64,000 nucleotides of DNA, taken from assembly GCF_900111805.1 (NCBI RefSeq), contig NZ_FOJN01000002.1, positions 62,001-126,000 of the forward strand. The letters run 5' to 3'. Shown piece after piece: positions 56,945 through 64,000 of the stretch. Numbering within the stretch: position 1 is the first letter of the stretch; the number at the start of each line of letters is the position of its first letter. The position numbers and the translations under genes are program-made. Below the pieces are notes generated by a model. It was not told the DNA's origin. It did no database searches and worked only from the letters and a program-made list of their open reading frames with translations. Source of the stretch: Rhodococcoides kroppenstedtii. GTDB taxonomy: Bacteria; Actinomycetota; Actinomycetes; Mycobacteriales; Mycobacteriaceae.

Positions 56945-57517
56945 ATGACTGACATGTTCGTCGTGCCACGCGGTGCCGCCGGCGAGCGCGGTGCTGCGTT
57001 GATGACCACGACCGGGGCGCCGATGGCGCGCCGGGCGGTCGATGCCCTCGACCCCGGCAGCGCCGAGACCGTTCTCGAGATCGGGTTCGGCCCCGGGGTG
57101 GCGATGACGCTGCTCGCCGCAGCCGTGCCCGACGGTCTGGTGGTCGGTGTCGACCCGTCCGACCTGATGCACCGGTGGGCCGGTCGCCGCAACGCCGAGG
57201 CGGTGCGGGCCGGCCGCGTCTCGCTGCTCCCCGGGTCCGCCGGAGCACTCCCGCTGTCGTCCGGCTCGGTCGACGCAGCGCTGGCGATCGACAATCTGCA
57301 CTTCTGGCCCGATCCCGCGGCCGGGGTGGCGGAGTTGCGGCGGGTGGTGCGGCGCACCGGGCGGGTCGTCATCGCCTTCACACCCCCCTCGGGCGGACCT
57401 CCGCCCGGGTGGAGGGCGTTGTTCCTCGACGGCGGCTTCCCCGGTGTCGAGGTTCGTCGCGTCCAGGAGGGCATGATTCTGCGTGCCCGCGCCGCGGTGC
57501 CGGAATCCGATCTCTGA
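56945..57517 (+). CDS. Class I SAM-dependent methyltransferase
   Basis: 190 residues. Motif I VLEIGFGPGVAMTLLAAA (~44-61), acidic loop VVGVDPSDLM, and motif post-I LSSGSVDAALAIDNLHFWPD with the following VAELRRVVRRTGRVVIAF. Rossmann-like methyltransferase 11 family; substrate unknown. Follows hxlR by 64 bases. Confidence 0.88.
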   Translation: MTDMFVVPRGAAGERGAALMTTTGAPMARRAVDALDPGSAETVLEIGFGPGVAMTLLAAAVPDGLVVGVDPSDLMHRWAGRRNAEAVRAGRVSLLPGSAGALPLSSGSVDAALAIDNLHFWPDPAAGVAELRRVVRRTGRVVIAFTPPSGGPPPGWRALFLDGGFPGVEVRRVQEGMILRARAAVPESDL

Positions 57518-57543
57518 CCCCGGACACCGCGGCTCGTGTCGGG

Positions 57544-58401
57544 TCAGGACTGCGGACGCTCGACGTTCATCTCCGCGAGCCACTGCCGCACGCTGCGGGT
57601 GTCGATCCCGAGGAGCTTCTGGGCGGAGCGATCCTCGGGGATGCTCTCACCGGGTTGCGTTGCCCGCCAGTGATAGGACTCCACGACCGGGGTCACCGCG
57701 TCGGCGCCGAAGAGCGGTTCGATCAGGGTTCCGTAGTCGTCGGGTGAGACGGCGTCGAAGCGCACATCTCGTCCGAGGTAGGCGGTGAACTCCTCGGCCA
57801 GGTCGGCGCCGAGCAGCGCCGGCAGTGCTCCCACCGAGACGATTCTGTCGACGGCGGTGTCGGTCAGCAGGCGCGCGGCGACATCGGCGATGTCGAGGTG
57901 CGAGCTCCACGAGATCGCATAGTCGTCGCGGATCGGGTACCGCAGCACGCCTTCGCTCAGAACCGGTCCGATGGAGACGGGGAGCAGCAGGTTCTCGAGG
58001 AACACCCGCGGTTCGATCACGGCGTGCGAGACGGTCCCGGCGCGCAACGCCGCGGCGAGGACCTCCGGTGCCGACGACGGGGTCTCGAGATCGGTCAGGG
58101 CGTAACCGCTGGTGGAGAACACCACCCGCGCCGGGCGGGCAATCGACACCGCCTCGGCGATCGTGCGAGCGAACTGCATCTGCTGCTCGGGCGTGCCCAG
58201 CGGCAGGTGGACGAACACTCCGTCGGCGCCCTCGTATGCGGCGACGAGCGAGTCCACGGAGGAGTAGTCCACGGCCACTGCCGGTCCGTCGGCCGCGGTG
58301 GTGCTGCGGACGGCGGCGACGGCGTCGTGGCCCGCTGCGCGGAGGGCGGACAGTACGGGGGATCCTTGGGCGCCGGTGGCGCCGTGCACGATGAATGTCA
58401 T
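57544..58401 (-). CDS. NmrA-like NAD(P)-binding oxidoreductase/sensor
   Basis: 285 residues from ATG 58401; ATG 58410 would add three residues. N-terminal dinucleotide fold FIVHGATGAQGSPVLSALRA (GxxGxxG), then VAAYEGADGVFVHLPLGTPE and a C-terminal substrate domain with VESYHWRATQPGESIPEDRS. No catalytic Tyr-x3-Lys is evident, as in NmrA redox sensors. Often controlled by HxlR neighbours. Convergent with the methyltransferase gene. Confidence 0.85.
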   Translation of the reverse strand: MTFIVHGATGAQGSPVLSALRAAGHDAVAAVRSTTAADGPAVAVDYSSVDSLVAAYEGADGVFVHLPLGTPEQQMQFARTIAEAVSIARPARVVFSTSGYALTDLETPSSAPEVLAAALRAGTVSHAVIEPRVFLENLLLPVSIGPVLSEGVLRYPIRDDYAISWSSHLDIADVAARLLTDTAVDRIVSVGALPALLGADLAEEFTAYLGRDVRFDAVSPDDYGTLIEPLFGADAVTPVVESYHWRATQPGESIPEDRSAQKLLGIDTRSVRQWLAEMNVERPQS

Positions 58402-58453
58402 GGCCGCCATTAAGGCACCGCAGGGGTCTGTTACATCAAGTGCAGCAACGCGA

Positions 58454-59374
58454 TCACGGCACAGTGAGTTGCACCACAATGGGCAGGGTGATCATGGCGA
58501 GCACGGTCTGCGCACCGGTGATCGCGGACATCAGCCGATGATCGCCGCCCATCCGCCGAGCGAGGACGTACGCCGACGGTGCGGTGGGCAGCGCGGTGAT
58601 GAGCACGACCGCGGTCAGCACCGCGCTGGTCGCCCCCAACGCAGATGCCACCGCGTACGCCATCACCGGGAGCGCCACCAGCTTCACCGCGGACGTCGCG
58701 ACGAGGTCGGCGACGTCGCGCCAGCGCAAACCGAACGACAACGCGGCGCCGGCCGCCAGGGTGCCCGTGACCAGAGCCGGTTGCGACAGCAGGTCGATCG
58801 GCCGCGCCAGCACCTCCGGCAGTGCCGTGCCGGTCAGGCTCAACGTCAGTCCGATCGCGCAGGCGATGATCAACGGGTTGGACCACAGCGACCGCACCAG
58901 GGAGGGCCGGGGGCCGTCTCCGGGCATGCGCCCGAACCTGGTCAGCGCGCCCACCGACACGACGTTCACCAGCGGCACCATCACCGCCGACGCCACCGCG
59001 AACATCGCCACACCGGCGGTCCCGCCGAGTTCCTCGGCGAAGACCAGCCCGATGTAGGTGTTGAGCCGAACGCACCCCTGCACCATCGAGGTCAGCCGTG
59101 GGCCGTCCACCCGCAGCGGTGCGCGGACGACGAGCAGCACCGCGGACACCGCGAGAACGGGAGCGGTCAACCCGACGATCAACGGTAGCGGGTCGGTGCC
59201 GATCACCGGAGAGTTGGCGATCGCGTGCACGAACAGCGCGGGGGTGAAGACGTGGAAGCTCAGCCACTCGAGGCCACGCCAGAAGTCGTCGCTGTCGAGC
59301 ACCCGGCGTCGAATCACGGCTCCGGCCAACAGGATCGCGACAATCGGAAGGACGGCGGAGGTGACCAGATGCAT
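58454..59374 (-). CDS. AEC-family (auxin efflux carrier) transporter
   Basis: 306 residues with ten predicted membrane helices: LVTSAVLPIVAILLAGAVIR, the middle break and RSLWSNPLIIACAIGLTLSL typical of the family, and a final AITGAQTVLAMITLPIVVQL. Such carriers export or exchange small organic acids. Substrate unknown. Transcribed away from the CGNR regulator, the likely controller. Confidence 0.9.
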   Translation of the reverse strand: MHLVTSAVLPIVAILLAGAVIRRRVLDSDDFWRGLEWLSFHVFTPALFVHAIANSPVIGTDPLPLIVGLTAPVLAVSAVLLVVRAPLRVDGPRLTSMVQGCVRLNTYIGLVFAEELGGTAGVAMFAVASAVMVPLVNVVSVGALTRFGRMPGDGPRPSLVRSLWSNPLIIACAIGLTLSLTGTALPEVLARPIDLLSQPALVTGTLAAGAALSFGLRWRDVADLVATSAVKLVALPVMAYAVASALGATSAVLTAVVLITALPTAPSAYVLARRMGGDHRLMSAITGAQTVLAMITLPIVVQLTVP

Positions 59375-59390
59375 GCACAGCAGCGTGGTT

Positions 59391-59558
59391 CAACGCTCGT
59401 GTGCAGTTCAACCATGACACCGCGTACTCCCGTCCGAGCTCACCGATCGACGCCGACGACCGGCGCCGACCACCGTGGACGCCGTCGATGCGTGCACGGT
59501 GACAACGCCGGGTCGGCGCGGCGTGTTGCAATGCTCGAATGCATTTCAACCATGACAA
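59391..59558 (+). repeat. Duplicated 30-bp CGNR start region, 138 bp apart
   Basis: Segments 59391-59420 and 59529-59558 match at 25 of 30 bases, including TTCAACCATGACA. The second contains the ATG of the CGNR gene (MHFNHDN); the first contains GTG with VQFNHDT in frame, but that frame stops after about 33 codons. It looks like a duplicated, decayed gene start, which may also duplicate an operator. Confidence 0.75.
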
Positions 59559-60090
59559 CATGACCGGTGCGCTGCTCGCAGCGGACCTGGTGAGCACCGC
59601 CGCGGACAATCGGTGGTCACCCGACGGTCTGCATCGGGCGCTGGCCGCCCACGACATCAGGCGCCCGACCGCCGACCCCTCCGCGGTCGAAGCATTGCGT
59701 CAGTGGACCGGGCGCCTCAGATCGGTGTTCGCGGCCGACTCCGCGCAGACGCGGTGCGAGGCGGTCAACGTCGTCCTGGCCGACGGCGCCGCGAACGTCT
59801 ACCTGACCATGCACGACGACCTCAGGCCGCATCTGCACTTCGCCTCCGAGGAATCCGACCTCGTGGGACGGGTCCGAGCGGTGACCGCCGGGGGGCTGGC
59901 GCTGTTCACCGTGGAATCCGGCGGGACCCGACTCGGCCTGTGCCAGCGGGAGGGGTGTGAACGCGCCTACGTCGACACCAGCCGTAACGGCCGCCGGCGC
60001 TACTGCAGCACCCGGTGCGCCAACGGCGACGCCGTCCGACGACATCGCACCGCTGCCCGCTCGGCCGCCGCGCGTCGGCCGCGCAGCTGA
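59539..60090 (+). CDS. CGNR zinc-finger DNA-binding regulator
   Basis: 183 residues starting MHFNHDNMTGALLAADLVST, the typical family N-terminus. An ABATE-like stress-sensing domain (~1-130) precedes the zinc finger CQREGCERAYVDTSRNGRRR with YCSTRCANGDAVRRHR (Cys-x4-Cys and Cys-x3-Cys), in which CANGDA stands for the name-giving CGNR. Divergent from the AEC transporter. Confidence 0.9.
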   Translation: MHFNHDNMTGALLAADLVSTAADNRWSPDGLHRALAAHDIRRPTADPSAVEALRQWTGRLRSVFAADSAQTRCEAVNVVLADGAANVYLTMHDDLRPHLHFASEESDLVGRVRAVTAGGLALFTVESGGTRLGLCQREGCERAYVDTSRNGRRRYCSTRCANGDAVRRHRTAARSAAARRPRS

Positions 60091-60213
60091 GCGGTCGACG
60101 CTCCGCGCCCACGACGGCCGTGCGCGGGGAGGGCGACTCGGGGACCGAAGATCGACGGCCGTCCGCCGACGACGCAGCGCTGCACCGCATCCGAGCGCAG
60201 TCGGTCCGGCGGT

Positions 60214-60843
60214 CTACCGCGACGGCGACACCGGCGCCCGCCGCTCGATCCATCCGGCGACCAGCGGGAGAAACTCCTCGAGGGCATCGCGCGCCCGAGT
60301 GATGCCGGACGGCCCGCTCACCACCACGTCCATCACCAGGCCGCGGGTCGTCGCGACGATCAGCACCGCTCGCGCGCGTGCGGTGCCCGCGTCGGTGCCG
60401 ATGCGCTCGAATTCCGCGGCGAGGGGCTCGACCCAGTCGTTCTCGACGTGCGACAGGAAGGCCCGGTTCGTGGTCGGGTCGCGCACCGCCAGCGCGATGG
60501 ATTCGTAGAACGCGGCCCACACCGGCCGACGCGACGCATCGGCCATCCACTCGAACACCGTGCGCATTCGCAGCACGGCGTCCACCGTGTCCGAAGGTTC
60601 TGCGCCCTCCGGCAGCACCGCTCGGGTGTCGCGCTGCACCCGTTCGGCCAGACGAACGAGGATCGCGTGCTGCAGGGACGCCCGGTCACCGAAGTGATGC
60701 GTCAGGGTGTTGTGGGCAACGCCCAGAGCACCGGCGAGCGTGCGCAGGGACATCTTTTCGAACCCGCTCACCAGCACGTGATCGACTGCGGCGTCGAGAA
60801 GATCGGTATGACGATCGGTTCGATCGCGGACTACGTCCGACAC
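60214..60843 (-). CDS. TetR-family regulator
   Basis: 209 residues from GTG 60843; GGAGGAGGG lies just upstream. N-terminal helix-turn-helix MSLRTLAGALGVAHNTLTHH (~33-52), then a helical ligand domain of TetR_C type. Divergent from the secreted lipase gene with a perfect 24-bp palindrome between them, so it probably represses both itself and the lipase. Confidence 0.9.
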   Translation of the reverse strand: MSDVVRDRTDRHTDLLDAAVDHVLVSGFEKMSLRTLAGALGVAHNTLTHHFGDRASLQHAILVRLAERVQRDTRAVLPEGAEPSDTVDAVLRMRTVFEWMADASRRPVWAAFYESIALAVRDPTTNRAFLSHVENDWVEPLAAEFERIGTDAGTARARAVLIVATTRGLVMDVVVSGPSGITRARDALEEFLPLVAGWIERRAPVSPSR

Positions 60844-60880
60844 GTGCCCTCCTCCGGACATGGAGCAGTCAGCGTCCCAT

Positions 60881-60904
60881 CTCGTTGCACGACCATGCAA
60901 CGAG
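60881..60904. promoter_or_regulatory. TetR operator between tetR and lipase genes
   Basis: CTCGTTGCA, six bases CGACCA, then TGCAACGAG: nine-base perfect arms. It lies 38 bases before the tetR start and 76 before the lipase start. A second weaker repeat, ACTGT-CTTGA-ACAGT, follows at about 60911-60925. Confidence 0.75.
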
Positions 60905-60979
60905 CCGTTACTGTCTTGAACAGTCGTACAAGCGGCCCTGGGTGTCGCCGCGCTTATCCACCGACGAGGGGCCTCGACC

Positions 60980-62173
60980 ATGCGTTCACGTACTCGCGCC
61001 ACCATCCGCCTGACCGCCGCCGCGTCGGCGACGCTGGTGGCCGTTGCCCTCGGCGCGTCGCCCGCAGCGGCAGCACCCCTTCCTGCGTCGGTGCCCACCG
61101 ACGCCGCAGCAGGTGAGCTGCTCTCGGTTCGACCGCTATCCTCCGAGCTGTGGGTACCGGGTGCGGCGCAGGCGGTGGCGCTCGAATACACCACCACCGA
61201 TGCCTTCGGATCCCCGGCGACCAGCACCGGAACGGTGTTCCTCCCGCCCGGCACGGCACCGGCGGGAGGGTGGCCGGTGATCTCGTGGGCGCACGGCACG
61301 TCCGGCCTCGCCGACGCGTGCGCACCGTCCGTGTCGGGTCCGGCTGCGCCGCAACGCGATCTGCCGTACCTGGCGAACTGGATCGACAACGGCTACGCCA
61401 TCGTCGCCAGTGACTACGCCGGGCTCGGCACCCCCGGACTCCACGCCTATCTCGACGGACGGACCACCGCCCACAACGTCGTGGACATGGTCGCGGCGGG
61501 CCGGAACTACACCTCCACGCTGCCGGCCGGCCAACAGCTGTCGTCGTCGTGGGCCGCCGTGGGCCAGTCCCAGGGAGGCGGCGCCGCCATATACACCGCG
61601 CGCTATGCCACCGAATTCGGCGGACCGGAACTCGATTATCGCGGCGCCGTCGGAACCGGAACACCGGCCTACATCGAACGGTTGCTCGAGATCGGGGGAC
61701 CGGGCACCCCGCCCGTGCCCCTCACACCAGGGCTGACCGCGTACGTCTCCTACATCGTCGCCGCACTGCGGTACGCCCACCCCGAGCTCGGCATCGACAC
61801 CATCCTCACGCCCACCGGCGCCGAGTACGCCGCCCTCGCCGAATCCGAATGCATTCTCGACTTCGAGGAGCAGCTCCGCGGGGTTTCGCTCGGAGACTTC
61901 TTCACCGCCCCGCTGACGAGCCTGCCGAACTTCCAGTCCACCGTGGCGCACTACATGGCCATGCCCGAGTCCGGTTTCGACAAGCCCTTTTTCATGGGCC
62001 ACGGCGCGCTCGACACCGACGTGCCGTACCCGACGACGGCTCTCTATGCGGCGCGCCTGACAGAGAACGGCCAACCCGTCACCTTCAAGACCTACCCCGG
62101 CGACCACAGCGCGACCCTGACCGCGTCCCCGCCCGACGCACTGGCGTTCCTCGACCGGCTCTTCGGTCGGTGA
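60980..62173 (+). CDS. Secreted lipase (secretory lipase family)
   Basis: 397 residues. Signal peptide ~1-32 ending SPAAAAPLP. The hydrolase core has ISWAHGTSGLADACAPS, nucleophile elbow AVGQSQGGGAA (Ser197), catalytic Asp region GHGALDTDVPYPTT and His in TYPGDHSATL. Family members cleave triacylglycerols and related esters outside the cell. Likely controlled by the divergent TetR protein. Confidence 0.92.
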   Translation: MRSRTRATIRLTAAASATLVAVALGASPAAAAPLPASVPTDAAAGELLSVRPLSSELWVPGAAQAVALEYTTTDAFGSPATSTGTVFLPPGTAPAGGWPVISWAHGTSGLADACAPSVSGPAAPQRDLPYLANWIDNGYAIVASDYAGLGTPGLHAYLDGRTTAHNVVDMVAAGRNYTSTLPAGQQLSSSWAAVGQSQGGGAAIYTARYATEFGGPELDYRGAVGTGTPAYIERLLEIGGPGTPPVPLTPGLTAYVSYIVAALRYAHPELGIDTILTPTGAEYAALAESECILDFEEQLRGVSLGDFFTAPLTSLPNFQSTVAHYMAMPESGFDKPFFMGHGALDTDVPYPTTALYAARLTENGQPVTFKTYPGDHSATLTASPPDALAFLDRLFGR

Positions 62174-62213
62174 CCGGCCGGCAGAGCACGGACCGGGCTC
62201 GACTCCGCGTCCG

Positions 62214-62477
62214 ATGAACCGCCGCCGCGAGGCGCGCAGTGCGCCGATACACAACCGCATCGCCGCACTGCGCGGCGAGCGGCGCATGACGCGGGCGCAG
62301 CTCGCCGAATTGGTCGAGGTCAACCCGCAAACCGTCGGCGCACTCGAACGCGGCGATCACTACCCCCGACTCGACATCGCGCTCCGGATCTGCGAAGCCT
62401 TCTCGTTACGCGTGGAAGACGTCTTTTCCCGCACCGAGTTCGATCCGCCTCCTCGGATGCACCGCCCCGTACTGTGA
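62214..62477 (+). CDS. XRE-family helix-turn-helix regulator
   Basis: 87 residues. HTH_3 domain ~13-68: NRIAALRGERRMTRAQLAEL, VEVNPQTVGALERGDHYPRL and a final helix ALRICEAFSLRVEDVFS, the usual YozG/Cro-like pattern. No partner membrane gene follows. Its role is unknown; short XRE genes like this mark element borders. Confidence 0.85.
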   Translation: MNRRREARSAPIHNRIAALRGERRMTRAQLAELVEVNPQTVGALERGDHYPRLDIALRICEAFSLRVEDVFSRTEFDPPPRMHRPVL

Positions 62478-62867
62478 CGCTCACCCGGCCTCGGCCGTAC
62501 TCGATTCACCGCGCTCGTACCGCATGTGCGGTGAGTACCTGCCGGATCCGGCATCACCCCGGTGCACCTGCACACCGAAGGCCCCTGCAATCGGGACGGT
62601 GCAGCCATGGTCGACGGTGCCGTTCAAACACATCGTCGCTCGCGGCCTCGGTTCTACAACGGGCGGCATGTGCACGATCAATATCGACACCGATAATCGT
62701 TGCCGATAATAAAGATTATGACATGCTCGGGTCCCTGAGCTGCACGAATCGGCGCTAGCGGCTTGGCCAATCCTGGTTTGAGTAAACAATCCTGTAATGA
62801 GCAATACGCTCATGAACCCGGCCGTCGTCGGGCAGTGACCTAGCTCGATCGGTGTACTCCCTAGGCC
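62478..62867. other. 390-base gap, AT-richer, no convincing gene
   Basis: Contains scattered short frames without Shine-Dalgarno support. From about 62670 it is notably AT-rich, with GATAAT repeats (62692, 62705) and AATAAAGATTATG. The AT-rich part directly precedes the conjugative-gene pseudogene and probably belongs to the lost element. Confidence 0.5.
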
Positions 62868-63159
62868 GGGCATCTCACCAGCCCGATGGCCACCGCCGCC
62901 GCACAGACGCCGTCACCGGCCCCGAAACCCATCTCCGAATGGGCGGCGTGGGCGCGCAGCTGCGACACCCTCACCGCCGTCGTGCGGCCCGACGGTGACA
63001 CCGCTGTCGACGGGGACACCGCCACCGTACCGATCGCCATCGCGCAGACGTGCAGCACCAGTCCGGGCAGGCCACCCCATGCAACCGCCACAGTCCCCTG
63101 CACGGCACTGAGGGTGGGTGAGAGTCAGCGACTACAGGGTAATCAGCAGCAGCCTGTGA
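62868..63159 (+). pseudogene. Frameshifted fragment of the VirB8-like conjugation gene
   Basis: Reads GHLTSPMATAAAQTPSPAPK then PISEWAAWARSCDTLTAVVR and DGDTATVPIAIAQT, closely matching the gene at 45548 (PISEWAGWSRSDDTVTAAVE, DGDSATVPVTISQT). After about 63055 the frame shifts; the end VSDYRVISSSL before TGA 63157-63159 matches VANYRILSSTL of that gene. The N-terminal membrane segment is missing. Evidence of a second, related element. Confidence 0.8.
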
Positions 63160-63231
63160 TCGGCGGCGGTGGTCACGACGGTCGACGCGGAGGAGCGCGC
63201 GCTGGATCGCCGCGTAGTTGGCGCCAGGACG

Positions 63232-64000
63232 TCAGTAGTCGTCATCGCCATAGCGCCCGGCCTCCCATTCGGCGGGGTCGAAATTGTCGCCTAGTTCGTG
63301 GTCCTCGATCTGGCGTGATGCAGTCGGTATCCCCGCCACCTCAAGTTCTGCGCCCCGCAGCTCCAGCTTGCAGACGTTGCACAGGAACGATCGCGCGTGA
63401 AAGAAGGTGGTGAAGAACGGCGCCGGCATCGATTCGCCGTCCGACACATCGAAGTCCATGGTGACGTCGACCTCGATCGCACCGATCAACCGGCCGCGAT
63501 ACCCGCAGGAGGGGCAGTCGTACTCAATGGGTAGTTGGTCGGAATCGAGAAGAATCGCCAGCCGTGGCGGGTCCACGGCTTCCAGCTCCTGCGCGCTCGA
63601 TCGCCAGAGCTCGTCGTCGTCGAAGTGCTCGCGCAAACTGTCGATTCGCGTTTTCGCGTTCGCGAGAAGTCGATCGACCTGTTGCTGCGTTTCCGTTCGT
63701 TGCTTGTCCAGGAGTCCGGCGACCATCGACTTGTGTTGACCGTAGAACTGACTGGTGTCGTGGTCGAGGTGGTCGAGGAAAAAGTTCGACAGGAGCAGTG
63801 AATCGGAGAGGACGCGCCGCGCGAACCTCTCTTCGGACTCGCCGTCGGATCTCGGAATCATGCCCACGTGCGTGGAGCTGTTGCGGCAGTCGATCAGTTG
63901 CTGCTGGCGCTCGCTGGTGATCGGGAGCGGTCCGTGCATGAGAGCCACCCGATCCAGTGCGGAGCGGAGAGTGACCGTACGGAGGCCGGGAATCGCCAGG
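63232..64000 (-). CDS. Zinc-ribbon protein with RX4H (HEPN-like) motif, cut by window edge
   Basis: The frame stays open to base 64000, with coding-like LAIPGLRTVTLRSALDRVAL upstream of a GTG at 63948, so the true start is probably outside. From that GTG (residue 1): CRNSSTH holds Arg22-x4-His27, the pattern of HEPN RNase sites, between two helices (the second RFARRVLSDSLLLSNFFLDH). A coiled coil (~80-110) follows, then a split zinc ribbon CPSC (145/148) and CNVC (190/193) around a beta domain. HEPN identity is an inference; zinc ribbon is clear. Confidence 0.7.
   Translation of the reverse strand, partial: LAIPGLRTVTLRSALDRVALMHGPLPITSERQQQLIDCRNSSTHVGMIPRSDGESEERFARRVLSDSLLLSNFFLDHLDHDTSQFYGQHKSMVAGLLDKQRTETQQQVDRLLANAKTRIDSLREHFDDDELWRSSAQELEAVDPPRLAILLDSDQLPIEYDCPSCGYRGRLIGAIEVDVTMDFDVSDGESMPAPFFTTFFHARSFLCNVCKLELRGAELEVAGIPTASRQIEDHELGDNFDPAEWEAGRYGDDDY

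Noticed and set aside
55138-57474. 778-codon frame antisense to the aconitase, hxlR and methyltransferase genes
   Set aside because: Covers three well-supported genes on the other strand; low-complexity Arg/Gly/Val composition.

Overview
The window is high-GC actinobacterial DNA, most likely from a Rhodococcus-type member of the Mycobacteriales. The evidence is gene order: esxT-rplM-rpsI-glmM ... glmS ... nnr-alr-tsaE-tsaB-rimI-tsaD-groES-groEL1-whiB-(Rv3415c-like)-sigD-rsdA-(Rv3412-like)-guaB-guaB3-choD-guaA. This parallels the Mycobacterium tuberculosis Rv3444c-Rv3396c interval, with local differences. GTG starts and 4-base start/stop overlaps are frequent. Identifications rest on reading motifs and gene order; no database search was run.

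Region 1 (1-~6040) is the right end of a phage-derived element with lower GC. It holds a portal (cut by the window edge), scaffold, major capsid protein and small head-tail connector genes. It then stops without tail or lysis genes. A convergent operon follows: a TIR-domain protein plus two small single-membrane-pass proteins, joined by 4-base overlaps. The element ends inside the ESX-4 locus: only the last ~40 codons of an esxU-like gene remain, followed by an intact esxT-like gene. The best candidate for an undescribed system is this TIR/membrane operon, carried on what may be a capsid-forming satellite.

Region 2 (6.2-42.4 kb) is core chromosome: ribosomal proteins, amino-sugar and cell-wall precursors (glmM, glmS, alr), NAD(P)HX repair, tRNA t6A genes (tsaE, tsaB, tsaD) with rimI, GroES/GroEL1 under a CIRCE operator, WhiB, SigD with its anti-sigma factor, guanine nucleotide synthesis (guaB, guaB3, guaA) and a cholesterol-oxidase-type GMC enzyme. 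It ends with a divergent PspC-domain envelope-stress locus (PspC membrane protein opposite a PspC-histidine kinase and a NarL-type regulator).

Region 3 (43.7-47.8 kb), next to a Ser/Thr kinase gene, is a decayed conjugative-element graveyard: an SCO6880-like 3' end, a VirB4-like ATPase cut short, a frameshifted M23/lytic-transglycosylase gene, two intact small genes, and an Lsr2 paralogue. A second, frameshifted copy of one of these genes lies at 62.87-63.16 kb, so two related elements once flanked the accessory segment.

Region 4 (48.1-56.4 kb) looks like one regulon for tricarboxylate use: TctC, a Usp protein, TctB, TctA and a stand-alone isocitrate dehydrogenase on one strand; a GntR/FCD regulator; and a divergent aconitase-family gene. 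AGGYTATAACCT sites sit in front of both arms.

Region 5 (56.5-64 kb) is accessory: an HxlR regulator, a methyltransferase, an NmrA-like oxidoreductase, an AEC transporter, a CGNR zinc-finger regulator with a duplicated 5' end, a TetR/secreted-lipase pair around a 24-bp palindrome, an XRE regulator, and an edge-truncated protein with an RX4H (HEPN-like) motif and a zinc ribbon.
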